A stretch of 59,292 nt of DNA from WHSW01 sp036794585 (GCA_036794585.1 DAIRGH010000003.1:1-59292); one strand, 5' to 3'; numbered from the stretch's first letter, positions 15,924 through 24,609 are shown. Translations and numbers: made by a program. Notes: generated by a model from the letters alone, not told the origin.

Positions 15924-16760
15924 ATGTCGATCCTCGAAGCGATCCTCCTCGGCGCGATCGAGGGCTTCACCGAGTTCCTGCCGATCTCCAGCACGGGCCA
16001 TCTGACCATCGCCGAGAAGCTGCTCGGATTCGACATCGACGACGCCGACATCACCGCCTTCACGGCGATCATCCAGGTCGGCGCCATGGTTGCGGTCGTC
16101 GTCTACTTCCGCCACGAGCTGGAGCGGATCGCCGGCTCGCTGGCCCGGGGAATCTCGCATCCGCCAAGCCGGGCGACGTCCGACTTTCGCTTCGGCCTCG
16201 CCGTCGCCGTGGGCTCGATCCCGATCGCGATCGCGGGCCTGGCGTTCAAGGACGTGATCGAGGGCCCACTGCGCAGCCTCTGGGTCGTCGGCGCGGCGCT
16301 GATCTTGTGGAGCCTGGTGATGTGGATCGCCGATCGGCGGGCGACGCAGGCGCGTGACGAGCACGACTTCAACATGCGCGACGCCCTCGTGATGGGCATC
16401 GTCCAGTGCGCGGCGCTGGTACCCGGCGTCTCGCGCTCGGGTGCGACGATCGCGGCCGGGCTGTTTCGCGGCCTCGACCGGGTGACCGTGACGCGGATGT
16501 CGTTCTTTCTCGCCGTCCCGGCCCTGGTCGCGGCCGGGATCTTCGAGGCGGTAACCGAGGCCGACGAGATCGGCAGCGGGGTCGGCTGGGGGCCTACCGC
16601 GGTTGCGATGGCGGTCAGCTTCGTCGTCGCCTACGCCACGATCGCCTGGCTCCTGCGCTACGTGGCGCACCACGACTTCACTGTCTTCATCACCTACCGG
16701 GTTCTTCTCGGCCTCGCAGTATTCGTCTTAGTGGCCGCAGGGGCGACGACCGCCACGTGA
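15924..16760 (+). CDS. uppP: Undecaprenyl-diphosphatase UppP (BacA)
   Basis: Recycles the undecaprenyl carrier by removing a phosphate from undecaprenyl diphosphate at the cytoplasmic membrane, needed for cell wall synthesis; it can confer bacitracin tolerance. The 278-residue protein has the diagnostic motifs GAIEGFTEFLPISSTGHL (about 9-26) and VPGVSRSGATIAAGL (about 166-180) and about seven membrane segments. Length is normal for the family. It is followed by a hairpin-rich spacer and then the phosphate region. Confidence 0.97.
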   Translation: MSILEAILLGAIEGFTEFLPISSTGHLTIAEKLLGFDIDDADITAFTAIIQVGAMVAVVVYFRHELERIAGSLARGISHPPSRATSDFRFGLAVAVGSIPIAIAGLAFKDVIEGPLRSLWVVGAALILWSLVMWIADRRATQARDEHDFNMRDALVMGIVQCAALVPGVSRSGATIAAGLFRGLDRVTVTRMSFFLAVPALVAAGIFEAVTEADEIGSGVGWGPTAVAMAVSFVVAYATIAWLLRYVAHHDFTVFITYRVLLGLAVFVLVAAGATTAT

Positions 16761-17047
16761 GCAACGAGACGCGCCCGGCGCACGGCCGGGCGGTCCCGTA
16801 GGAGAAGAGAGCGCGTGGCCCGGGGCAGGATGTGAGGCCACGCGCCGCACGAGAGAGGATCTCGTGGTAATCAGTCTGCTCGCCGAGGCCCCGCCTGGCG
16901 TGAAGAAAGCGAGAAATTGCGTGTGAAAGTCCTGTTAACGCGGGACACCGGTCGAGGCCACCTCTACTATGGCCCGGAAAGAGCGAAGTCGCGGCGTTCA
17001 GGGCAGGCACGGATAGTGCGCCCGGCGCCGGCGGCGAGGGGTAATGG
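16761..17047. other. Hairpin-rich intergenic region between uppP and the response regulator
   Basis: No gene is apparent in these 287 bp. Three hairpins follow one another: CGCCCGG/CCGGGCG (16772-16792), a perfect 10-bp stem GCGCGTGGCC/GGCCACGCGC (16811-16845) and a 7-bp stem CACGAGA/TCTCGTG (16848-16866). None has a T-run. They may be a 3' end of the uppP transcript or a small RNA. Further on, GCGTGAA (16898-16904) and GTGTGAA (16921-16927), read on the minus strand as TTCACGC and TTCACAC, are Pho-box-like half-sites 23 bp apart before the regulator gene. Confidence 0.5.
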
Positions 17048-17851
17048 ATGAACTCGAGGTCTGCAACCGTGCGCCTGGCTGTGATCGACAACGACAGCGG
17101 CTTCCTGCGCGTGCTCAACCGCCGCTTCGACGCCGCCGGCTGGGAGTACCGGGTGCAGTCGTCGAGCGTCCCGCCCGAGGATCTGGTGGCGATGAAGCTC
17201 AATGCCGTGCTAATCGACATCTCGGTGCTCGGCACGGTCGGATGGGAGTACCTCGAGCGGGTCTGCTCGATGCTGCCTCACCTCGGCGTCGTCGTCTGCA
17301 CCCAGGGATCGACGGTCGCCCAGCGAGTTCGCGGCCTGCGCCTCGGCGCCGACGACTGGATCGCCAAGCCGTCGCACCCCGAGGAGGTGATGGCCCGGAT
17401 CGAGGCGGTCGTCCGCCGCCGCCGCCGCAGCCAGACCGATTCCGACACCGGGCCGCTGGTCGCCGGTGAGCTCGAGGTCCGGGCCGACCAGTACCAGGCC
17501 TTCGTCGCCGGTCAGACGCTGGAGCTGACCCGGCGCGAGTTCGAGCTCCTCAACGTGCTCGCCCAGGCGAGCGGGCGGGTGATCGAGCGCGAGGAGATCT
17601 ATCAGCGGGTCTGGGGCTATGCGATGGCCCACGGCGACCGCTCGGTCGACGTCTTCGTGCGCAAGCTGCGCTCGAAGCTCTACAAGCACTCTCCGACCTG
17701 GGGCTACATCCACACCCACTTCGGCGTCGGCTACCGCTTCGAGCCCGAACCTGCCGACGGCGCCGAGGCGCCGCAGCTCGAGACCTCCGCCGAGGATGCG
17801 GCGGCGTCCGCAACTTCACACCTTTTTCACACCAGCACGACCGGCCCGTAA
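17048..17851 (+). CDS. OmpR/PhoB-type response regulator with altered acidic pocket
   Basis: A 267-residue DNA-binding response regulator. The receiver domain (about 9-125) has the phosphoacceptor Asp in NAVLIDISVLG, a Thr in VVVCTQGS and the Lys in WIAKPSHPEE; the acidic pair reads DND, with Asn at the usual second acidic position. The winged-helix domain (about 140-235) is clear: LTRREFELLNVLAQASGRVIEREEIYQRVWGY and VRKLRSKLY...IHTHFGVGYRF. A disordered tail follows. No kinase is adjacent; pstS starts 100 nt downstream, so a role in phosphate control is likely. GAGGGG before the ATG supports the start. Confidence 0.85.
   Translation: MNSRSATVRLAVIDNDSGFLRVLNRRFDAAGWEYRVQSSSVPPEDLVAMKLNAVLIDISVLGTVGWEYLERVCSMLPHLGVVVCTQGSTVAQRVRGLRLGADDWIAKPSHPEEVMARIEAVVRRRRRSQTDSDTGPLVAGELEVRADQYQAFVAGQTLELTRREFELLNVLAQASGRVIEREEIYQRVWGYAMAHGDRSVDVFVRKLRSKLYKHSPTWGYIHTHFGVGYRFEPEPADGAEAPQLETSAEDAAASATSHLFHTSTTGP
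17815..17836 (+). promoter_or_regulatory. Pho-box-like direct repeats upstream of pstS
   Basis: TTCACACC occurs at 17815-17822 and again at 17826-17833, exactly 11 bp apart, the period expected for PhoB/PhoP dimers. TAACAA (17849-17854) is a possible -10. The repeats lie within the last codons of the response regulator gene, about 120 bp before the pstS start; GTCACCTGCGG at about 17860-17870 may be an extra half-site. Confidence 0.6.
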
Positions 17852-17951
17852 CAAGCTGAGTCACCTGCGGTGCGAGTGTGCTGGCCGCGCGAGGGGCGGA
17901 GTCGTGTGCCTTGCCCTTCGAATTCAGTTGAAGCGATTCAAAGGAGACTCA

Positions 17952-18920
17952 GTGATCTCTAAGCATTGGCTGCCGGTGGCCGGAGCCAGCATCGTGCTCG
18001 CCCTCGGCGTCTCGGCCTGTGGCGACGACGACGAAAGCGACGGCTCGTCAAGCGGTGGCGACACCCTCTCGGGCAACATCACGATCGACGGCTCTAGCAC
18101 GGTGCAGCCGTTCGCCGAGGCCGCGGCCGAGCTCTTCAAGGAGGAGAACCCGGACGTCAACATCACCGTTGGTGCCGCTGGCACGAGCGGCGGCTTCGAG
18201 AAGTTCTGCGCCGGCGAAAGCGACATCTCCGACGCCTCGCGGCCGATCGAGCCGGAGGAGGTCGATGCCTGCGAGAAGGGCGGCGTCTCGTACACGGAGG
18301 TTCAGGTCGCCAACGACGGGCTCTCGGTGGTCACCAACCCCGCGCTCGAGATCAGCTGTCTGACCGTCGATCAGCTCAAGGAGCTGTGGTCGACCTCGAA
18401 GATCACCAACTACAGTGAGCTGGGCGAGGATGCCGACACCGGCGAGCCGCTCCCGGACGCCGAAGTCAGCCTGTACGGCGCCGGCACGGACTCCGGCACG
18501 TTCGACTACTTCACCGACGTGATCAACGGTGAAGAGGGTCTGACGCGCAAGGACTACCAGCCCTCCGAGGACGACAACGTGCTCGTCCAGGGAGTGGGCG
18601 GCGACGAGAACGGGCTCGCCTACTTCGGATTCTCGTACTACGAGCAGAACCAGGACACGCTGAACCTGGTCGCGGTCGATGACGGCAACGGCTGCATCGC
18701 CCCGAGCACGGAGACGGTGCAGGACGGCTCGTACACGCCGCTCTCGCGGCCGCTGTTCATGTACCCGTCGGCGGACGCGCTGGGCCGTCCCGAGGTCGCC
18801 GGGTTCATGCAGTTCGTGGTCGACAACTACGACACGATCGCCGAGGCCGCGCTGATCGTCCCCATGGACGACACGCAGGCGAGCGACGCGCAGGCGGCGT
18901 TCGAGAAGGCGGCCGGCTAA
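17952..18920 (+). CDS. pstS: Phosphate ABC transporter substrate-binding lipoprotein PstS
   Basis: High-affinity periplasmic-side phosphate-binding protein, 322 residues from GTG 17952, which is preceded by AAGGAG. The signal peptide ends in GVSACG (lipobox), followed by an acidic serine-rich linker. ITIDGSSTVQPFAEAAAELF and GTSGGFEKFCAGESDISDAS are the phosphate-ligand loops of PstS; GTDSGTFDYFTD is a further conserved loop. It opens the pstSCAB-phoU operon and is preceded by Pho-box-like repeats, so phosphate starvation should induce it. Confidence 0.96.
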   Translation: MISKHWLPVAGASIVLALGVSACGDDDESDGSSSGGDTLSGNITIDGSSTVQPFAEAAAELFKEENPDVNITVGAAGTSGGFEKFCAGESDISDASRPIEPEEVDACEKGGVSYTEVQVANDGLSVVTNPALEISCLTVDQLKELWSTSKITNYSELGEDADTGEPLPDAEVSLYGAGTDSGTFDYFTDVINGEEGLTRKDYQPSEDDNVLVQGVGGDENGLAYFGFSYYEQNQDTLNLVAVDDGNGCIAPSTETVQDGSYTPLSRPLFMYPSADALGRPEVAGFMQFVVDNYDTIAEAALIVPMDDTQASDAQAAFEKAAG

Positions 18921-18962
18921 AGCCCCCCTCGAGGGGTCGCCGGCCGACACAACGAGCACACG

Positions 18963-19904
18963 GTGGAAGCCGGCACTCAGGCGGGAGGCGCGGCGCCGGG
19001 GGGCAGTCCCCTCGGCGTCGCCCGCCGCCGCTGGGGCGAGGAGGCGATCCGCGTCGCCCTCTTCGCCGCGGCGGCGATCTCGGTACTGACGACGATCCTG
19101 ATCGTCGTCGCGCTGCTGAAGGAGTCGGTGCCGTTCTTCAGGGACGTCGGCGCCGCGTTCTTCACCGATGCCGAATGGTCCCCGCTGTTCGCAAGTCCGG
19201 AGTTCGGGGTCCGCCAGCTGGTCGTCGGGACGTTCATGATCACCGGGATCGCGATCCTCGTCGCGGTGCCGATCGGCCTCGGATCGGCGATCTACCTGTC
19301 GGAGTACGCGTCGCCGAGAACCCGGCGGATCGTCAAGCCGGTCCTCGAGGTGCTCGTCGGGGTGCCGACGATCGTCTTCGGGTTCTTCGCGCTCACCTTC
19401 ATCACCCCGACGATCCTCCAGGACTTCCTGAACGCGGACGTCCAGGTCTACAACGCTCTGGCCGCCGGCCTGATCATGGGCTTCATGATCGTGCCGACGA
19501 TCGCCTCGATCTCAGAGGACGCGATGTCGGCGGTGCCGCAGGGCCTTCGCGAAGGCGCTTACGGGCTTGGCTCGACCAAGCGCCAGGTCGCGACCCGGGT
19601 CGTCTTCCCGGCGGCGATCTCCGGAGTCGTGGCCTCGATCGTGCTCGGGATCTCGCGAGGGGTCGGCGAGACGATGATCGTCCTGATCGCCGCAGGCCTG
19701 GCACCGAACGGGAGCCTCAACCCGCTCGAGCCGCACGCGACGATCACGGCCTTCATGGGTGCGACGGCGAAGGGCGACAACCCCGCCGGCACGATCGGCT
19801 ACCAGTCGATCTTCGCGCTCGGGCTGACTCTTTTCGTCCTCACCCTGCTGATGAACATGATCGCGATCCGCTTCGTGCGCAAGTACCGCGAGGTCTACGA
19901 GTGA
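18963..19904 (+). CDS. pstC: Phosphate ABC transporter permease PstC
   Basis: One of the two channel subunits of the Pst importer, 313 residues from a GTG start. After an N-terminal tail of about 25 residues there are six hydrophobic segments; the EAA-type loop reads AVPQGLREGAYGLGSTKRQVATRVVFP (about 194-220). The conserved FAL/SIYLSEYA segment (about 100-115) is typical of PstC. Its stop overlaps the GTG start of pstA, indicating translational coupling. Confidence 0.95.
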   Translation: MEAGTQAGGAAPGGSPLGVARRRWGEEAIRVALFAAAAISVLTTILIVVALLKESVPFFRDVGAAFFTDAEWSPLFASPEFGVRQLVVGTFMITGIAILVAVPIGLGSAIYLSEYASPRTRRIVKPVLEVLVGVPTIVFGFFALTFITPTILQDFLNADVQVYNALAAGLIMGFMIVPTIASISEDAMSAVPQGLREGAYGLGSTKRQVATRVVFPAAISGVVASIVLGISRGVGETMIVLIAAGLAPNGSLNPLEPHATITAFMGATAKGDNPAGTIGYQSIFALGLTLFVLTLLMNMIAIRFVRKYREVYE

Positions 19905-20809
19905 CCGCGTCGACCGAGGCCGCCGTCGCCGGCGCCGTGCGGACTCGGTTCGAGTCCGGCCGCTCGACGCGCGTCTGGGAGCTCGCGTTCAAGGGCTGTC
20001 TCGTGTCCTGCATCCTCGTCTCGCTGGTGGTGCTGGTGGTCCTGCTGGGTCAGGTCGTCGCCGAGGGGGCCGGGTCGCTGAGCCTCGACTTCCTCACCGA
20101 CACGCCGTCGCGGATCGACCCGTCCAGCTCGGGGATCGGCCCGGCGCTCGCGGGCACCCTGTGGCTGATGCTCGTCTGCACGGTCTTCATCATCCCCGTG
20201 GGGGTGGCTAGCGCGGTCTACCTGGAGGAGTACGCCGATCGCGACCGCTGGTTCAACCGGCTGATCGAGGTCAACATCCAGAACCTCGCCGCGGTGCCCT
20301 CGATCGTCTACGGCGTGCTGGGCCTCGCCTTCCTGGTTCGAGGCCCCCTGAGCCTGGGGCACGTGCTGCTCGCCGGGGGACTGACGCTCGGGCTGCTGGT
20401 GCTGCCGGTCTTGATCGTCGCCGGCCGCGAGGCGATCCGCGCCGTTCCGCCCTCGATTCGCGAGGGCTCGATGGCGCTGGGCGCGACCAAGTGGCAGACG
20501 ATCTGGAAGCAGGTGCTCCCGGCGGCGCTGCCGGGCATCGCCACTGGAGCGATTCTCTCGCTGTCGCGGGCGATCGGCGAGACCGCGCCGCTGATCGTCA
20601 TCGGCGCGGCGGCCTTCGCGACGTCCTCGCCGACCGGGATCTTCGACGACGTCACCGCGTTGCCGATTCAGATCTTCAGCTGGATCTCGGATCCGCAAGA
20701 GGAATACAAGGCGCTCGCCGCGGCCGGGATCATCGTCTTGATGGTGATCCTGCTGGCGATGAACTCGGTCGCGATCTGGCTGCGCAACAAGTACGAGAAG
20801 AAGTGGTAG
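19901..20809 (+). CDS. pstA: Phosphate ABC transporter permease PstA
   Basis: Second channel subunit of the Pst importer, 302 residues. The GTG at 19901 overlaps the pstC stop (GTGA). The longer open frame running back to 19175 overlaps pstC entirely and is not used. Motifs include ASAVYLEEYADRDRWFNRLIEVNI, AVPSIVYGVLGLAF and the ATPase-contact loop AVPPSIREGSMALGATKWQTIWKQVLP. Six membrane segments are seen. pstB follows after 25 nt. Confidence 0.95.
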   Translation: MTASTEAAVAGAVRTRFESGRSTRVWELAFKGCLVSCILVSLVVLVVLLGQVVAEGAGSLSLDFLTDTPSRIDPSSSGIGPALAGTLWLMLVCTVFIIPVGVASAVYLEEYADRDRWFNRLIEVNIQNLAAVPSIVYGVLGLAFLVRGPLSLGHVLLAGGLTLGLLVLPVLIVAGREAIRAVPPSIREGSMALGATKWQTIWKQVLPAALPGIATGAILSLSRAIGETAPLIVIGAAAFATSSPTGIFDDVTALPIQIFSWISDPQEEYKALAAAGIIVLMVILLAMNSVAIWLRNKYEKKW

Positions 20810-20834
20810 GTGGTCTAAGTTGGAAGGCAGATCC

Positions 20835-21719
20835 GTGACCGATCCAGAGCAGACAGAGGGGGGGCGCGCTGCCCCGGCGATCAACCTCGAGCAGACGATC
20901 GCCGAGACCCATGGTCCGGAGACCAAGCGCTTCGCGCGCCGCGAGCCGGTGTTCGAGCTCGAGGACGTCACCGTCTCCTACGGCGGCCAGCCGGCTGTGT
21001 CCGAGGTCTCGATGCCGATCTACCAGCAGGCGATCACCGCGATCATCGGCCCGTCCGGCTGCGGCAAGTCCACACTGATCCGCACGCTCAACCGGATGAA
21101 CGATCTGATCCCGTCGGCGAGCGTCGACGGCCGGGTGCTCTATCACGGTGAGGACATCTACGGCGATCAGGTTGACCCCGTGGAGGTGCGCAAGCGGATC
21201 GGGATGGTGTTCCAGAAGCCGAACCCGTTCCCGAAGTCGATCTACGACAACATCGCTTTCGGACCCCGAATCCTCGGGATGGAGGGCGACATGGATGGGC
21301 TCGTCGAGAAAGCACTGCGCGGCGCGGCGCTCTGGGACGAGGTCAAGGACCGGCTCGATACGAACGCATTCGGCATGTCGGGCGGCCAGCAGCAGCGCCT
21401 GTGCATCGCCCGCTGCCTCGCCGTCAATCCGGACGTGATCCTCATGGACGAGCCGTGCTCGGCGCTGGACCCGATCTCGACCGGCAAGATCGAGGACCTC
21501 ATGTTCGAGCTCAAGGAGAAGTACTCGATCGTGATCGTCACGCACAACATGCAGCAGGCGGCGCGGGTCTCGGACATGACCGCCTTCCTGATCGTCAAGC
21601 TGGATGCCGACGAAAAGCACCGGCAGGGCCGCCTGGTCGAGTACGACGACACCGAGAAGATCTTCACCAACCCGGCTGACAAGCGAACCGAGGACTACGT
21701 GACGGGGAAGGTCGGCTGA
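20835..21719 (+). CDS. pstB: Phosphate ABC transporter ATP-binding protein PstB
   Basis: ATPase of the Pst importer. I chose GTG 20835 because GGAAGG stands 7 nt upstream; a TTG at 20820 is the longer alternative. The 294-residue protein has an N-terminal extension of about 40 residues before the ABC domain, Walker A GPSGCGKST, signature MSGGQQQRLCIARCL, Walker B VILMDEPCSALDP and THNMQQAARVSD, which is diagnostic of PstB. The stop overlaps the phoU start by one base (TGATG). Confidence 0.96.
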   Translation: MTDPEQTEGGRAAPAINLEQTIAETHGPETKRFARREPVFELEDVTVSYGGQPAVSEVSMPIYQQAITAIIGPSGCGKSTLIRTLNRMNDLIPSASVDGRVLYHGEDIYGDQVDPVEVRKRIGMVFQKPNPFPKSIYDNIAFGPRILGMEGDMDGLVEKALRGAALWDEVKDRLDTNAFGMSGGQQQRLCIARCLAVNPDVILMDEPCSALDPISTGKIEDLMFELKEKYSIVIVTHNMQQAARVSDMTAFLIVKLDADEKHRQGRLVEYDDTEKIFTNPADKRTEDYVTGKVG

Positions 21720-22417
21720 TGCCGGACCGAACGCGCATTCACTACCAGGAGGAGCTCGCGCTGCTCGAGCAGCGTGCGCTCGAGGGGCTTGACCTCGTCA
21801 CGGCGCAGCTCGAGCGCTCAACCGAGGCGGTCGAGCACTCCGACACCGAGCTCGCCGAGCTGGTGATCACCAGCGACGACGTGATCGACGGCCGCTACCT
21901 GGAGGTACACCAGGCGATCCTCACACTGCTCGCGACGCAGGCGCCGGTGGCCACCGACCTGCGGCTGATCTCGGCGCTGCTGCACATGATGAAGAACCTG
22001 GAGCGGATGGGGGATCAGTGCGTCAACATCGCCAAGCTGATCCCGCTCGCCGGGCACGAGCCGCCGGCCGACGACCGCATCGTCAAGGACATCCTGACGA
22101 TGGGTCGGCAGGTGCGGACCCAGATCGCGCAGGCCAAGCGCGCCTTCGCCGGCCGCGACGTCGAGATGGCGCGCGACCTCGTCCGCCAGGACGACGTCGT
22201 CGACTCGCTCAACAAGGAGATCTTCCGGATCGCCCTGGAGATCGGCGACGATCAGGACCGCCGCGAGTGGGCGATGACGATGATCCTCGTCGCCCGGGCG
22301 ATCGAGCGAATCGGCGACAACACGGTCGACATCGGCGAGCAGGTCGCCTTCGTCGTCACCGGCCTGTTCCGGGAGTTCCAGGACGCCTCGCACCCGGGCG
22401 AGCCGATCCCCCACTAG
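21719..22417 (+). CDS. phoU: Phosphate signalling protein PhoU
   Basis: Links the Pst transporter to the PhoR-type kinase and represses the Pho response when phosphate is plentiful. The 232-residue all-helical protein contains two PhoU repeats (about 15-105 and 120-215) with the metal-binding patterns LERMGDQCVNIAKL and IERIGDNTVDIGEQ. It is the last gene of pstSCAB-phoU; its stop overlaps by 4 bp the stop of the convergent histidine kinase gene. Confidence 0.96.
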   Translation: MPDRTRIHYQEELALLEQRALEGLDLVTAQLERSTEAVEHSDTELAELVITSDDVIDGRYLEVHQAILTLLATQAPVATDLRLISALLHMMKNLERMGDQCVNIAKLIPLAGHEPPADDRIVKDILTMGRQVRTQIAQAKRAFAGRDVEMARDLVRQDDVVDSLNKEIFRIALEIGDDQDRREWAMTMILVARAIERIGDNTVDIGEQVAFVVTGLFREFQDASHPGEPIPH

Positions 22418-23787
22418 CCGAGCGGCACCTCGATCCAGACGTCGGCCCCGCCCTCGGCGCGGTTCACGGCGCCGGCCTCGCCTCCGTGAGCGCGAGCGAT
22501 CGCGTCGACGATCGCGAGGCCCAGGCCCGTGCCGCCCCGGGCGCGTGCCGGGTCGGCGCGGCTGAAGCGCTCGAACGCGTGGTCGATGAACTCTCCGGGA
22601 AAGCCCGGACCGCCGTCGGCGACGTGCAGGGCCAGTACCCCGCCCTCTGACTCGGCCCGGATCCGAACCTCGCCCTCGCCATGGCGCAGCGCGTTGTCGA
22701 CCAGGTTGGTCAGCGCCTGCTCGAGTCGCAGCCGGTCGGCCTCGACGGCCAGCCCGTCGTCAACCGGCTCCACTTGCAGTTCGCGGCCGTTCTCGGTGAC
22801 CCGGGCGTCGAATCTGGTTGCGACGTCGGCGAGCAGACCGGCGACGTCGACCCGCTCTGCCTTCAGCGCCAGTCGTCCCTTCTCCGAGCGGGCGACCACC
22901 AGCAGGTCGTCGGCAAGCTGTGCGAGGCGGTCGGCTTCCTCGATCGCAGAGGCGATCGCGGCGCGCAGCTCGGCCGCGGTCGTCCCGTACCGGAGCGCCA
23001 GCTCGAGCTCGGTCTTGTGGAGGGTGAGAGGCGTGCGCAGCTCGTGGCTGGCGTCGTCGACGAAGGTCCGCTCGCGCTCGATCGCGGTCTCCAGCCGGTC
23101 CAACATCGAGTTGAGCGTCTCGCCGAGCCGGCGCAGCTCGTCGTCGGCCGCCGGGACGGGCAGGCGGTCGTCGAGGTCGGCGGCCGAGAGCGCGGCGGCG
23201 CGACGCCGCATCGCCTCGACCGGGCGCATCGCCGCCGTCGCCATGCCGTACCCGGCCAGCGACGCGAGCGCCAGCGCCACTGCGCCGCCCACGAGGAGCA
23301 GCGCACCGAGGTCCTGCAGGGCGTCGTCGCGATCGTCGAGTGAGGCCCCGGCGACGACGACCAGCTCGCCCGACTCCGTCGTCACCGGCGTCGCCAGAAA
23401 GCGCGCGCTGCCGTCGACATCCCGGATCCCGCTCCGCTCGACGAACACGGGGCGCTCACTCGCCTGGCTCAGCGTCTCGGCGGAGAGCACCGCCCCGCTG
23501 CCGAGCTGCGGCGACGTGTCGATCACCCGTCCCTCGGGGGTGAGGATCTGCGTGAAGCTCTCGTCGCGCTCGATCAGGGCGCCCTGGTCGACTTCGCCCA
23601 ACCCGCCCTCGCTCTCCTCGATCAGCGCGGCGGTCTCCTGGGCGCGCGAGCGCAGCCCCTGGTCGATCGCGTGGTCGAGCTGGTCGCCGAAGCGGACGTA
23701 GATGAACACGCCCAAACCAAGCAGCAGCAGCGCCATCGCCCCAGCAAAGCCGAGCGTGATCCGGGTCCGGATCGGGATCCGCTTCAC
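22414..23787 (-). CDS. Two-component sensor histidine kinase (PhoR-like by context)
   Basis: A 457-residue membrane kinase from the GTG at 23785-23787, which overlaps the regulator's stop (GTGA). The longer frame to 24045 covers the regulator gene and is not used. It has a first membrane segment (about 9-29), an extracytoplasmic domain to about 160, a second segment (about 165-187), HAMP, the phospho-His in FVDDASHELRTPLT, and ATPase boxes NLVDNALRHG, ADGGPGF and GTGLGLAIV. Its position against phoU and the Pho-box-like promoter suggest phosphate sensing, though PhoR usually has a PAS domain, which is not seen here. Confidence 0.92.
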   Translation of the reverse strand: MKRIPIRTRITLGFAGAMALLLLGLGVFIYVRFGDQLDHAIDQGLRSRAQETAALIEESEGGLGEVDQGALIERDESFTQILTPEGRVIDTSPQLGSGAVLSAETLSQASERPVFVERSGIRDVDGSARFLATPVTTESGELVVVAGASLDDRDDALQDLGALLLVGGAVALALASLAGYGMATAAMRPVEAMRRRAAALSAADLDDRLPVPAADDELRRLGETLNSMLDRLETAIERERTFVDDASHELRTPLTLHKTELELALRYGTTAAELRAAIASAIEEADRLAQLADDLLVVARSEKGRLALKAERVDVAGLLADVATRFDARVTENGRELQVEPVDDGLAVEADRLRLEQALTNLVDNALRHGEGEVRIRAESEGGVLALHVADGGPGFPGEFIDHAFERFSRADPARARGGTGLGLAIVDAIARAHGGEAGAVNRAEGGADVWIEVPLG

Positions 23788-24467
23788 GCATTCCCTCCGT
23801 CGCGGCGCAGCCTGTAGCCGGCGCCCCGCACGGTCTCGATCGAGTTCGTGCCGAACGGCTTGTCGATCTTCTGGCGCAGGAAGCGGACGTAGGAGTCGAC
23901 GACGTTGGATCGGTTCTCGTAGTCGTAGTCCCAGGCGTGCTCGAGCAGCTGGAAGCGCGAGAGCACCTCGCCGGGCCGGCGCATGAAGGTCTCGAGGATC
24001 GCGAACTCCTTGGCCGACAGGTCGATCTCGGCGTCGCCGCGCCACACCTCGCGGCTCGCGGGGTCCAGGCGCAGGTCGCCGACGGCGAGCTGGGTGGGGC
24101 GTTCGGTGGGCCCCCGGCGGACCAGGGCGCGCAGCCGGGCGAGCAGCTCAGCGTAGGAGAACGGCTTGGTCAGGTAGTCGTCGGCACCGGTGTCGAGGCC
24201 GGCGACCCGGTCGCGGACCGAGTCGCGGGCCGTCAGCATCAGGATCGGCGACCACACACCCTCGGAGCGAAGCCGGCGGCAGACCTCGAAGCCGTCGATG
24301 CCGGGCAGCATCACGTCGAGCACGACGGCGTCGTACTCGGTCGCCTCCGCCATCCAGAGCGCGTCCTCGCCCTTGATCGCGACGTCGGCGGCGATGCCCT
24401 CCTTGCGCAGGCCGCGCCGGATCAGGCTCGCCATCTTGACCTCGTCCTCGACGATCAGAACCCGCAT
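23784..24467 (-). CDS. OmpR/PhoB-family response regulator (PhoP-like by context)
   Basis: A 227-residue response regulator from the ATG at 24465-24467. The receiver has all canonical residues: IVEDE, phosphoacceptor Asp in YDAVVLDVMLPGIDG, MLTARD and LTKPFSYAELL. The winged helix includes LSAKEFAILETFMRRPGEVLSRFQLLEHAW and VRFLRQKIDKPF...VRGAGYRLR. It is cotranscribed with the kinase gene. Three tandem TTCA-type 11-mers stand directly before the start codon, suggesting autoregulation within the Pho response. Confidence 0.94.
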   Translation of the reverse strand: MRVLIVEDEVKMASLIRRGLRKEGIAADVAIKGEDALWMAEATEYDAVVLDVMLPGIDGFEVCRRLRSEGVWSPILMLTARDSVRDRVAGLDTGADDYLTKPFSYAELLARLRALVRRGPTERPTQLAVGDLRLDPASREVWRGDAEIDLSAKEFAILETFMRRPGEVLSRFQLLEHAWDYDYENRSNVVDSYVRFLRQKIDKPFGTNSIETVRGAGYRLRRDGGNA

Positions 24468-24475
24468 GCGCGATT

Positions 24476-24508
24476 CAGCGTATGAAGTGTTCGTGAACGC
24501 AAGATGAA
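24476..24508 (-). promoter_or_regulatory. Pho-box-like triple direct repeat before the two-component operon
   Basis: Read on the minus strand, three contiguous 11-mers begin with TTCA: TTCATCTTGCG (24508-24498), TTCACGAACAC (24497-24487) and TTCATACGCTG (24486-24476). The last includes a -10-like TACGCT (24482-24477) that is 9 nt from the regulator's ATG, so the transcript could be leaderless. The 11-bp period matches the binding mode of PhoB/PhoP regulators. Confidence 0.65.
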
Positions 24509-24609
24509 AGCGTCCCTCACGACGCCCGGGATGGTCGAGATCGTCACAACCCGCAAGCACCGGGGATTTCGAGCCGAGCCTCATCCGTCGCGTTTGGCAT
24601 GATCGCCTG

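Noticed and set aside
19925..19965. tRNA T-loop-like GGTTCGAGTCC
   Set aside because: It is inside the well-conserved pstA coding sequence and no acceptor, D or anticodon stem can be drawn around it.
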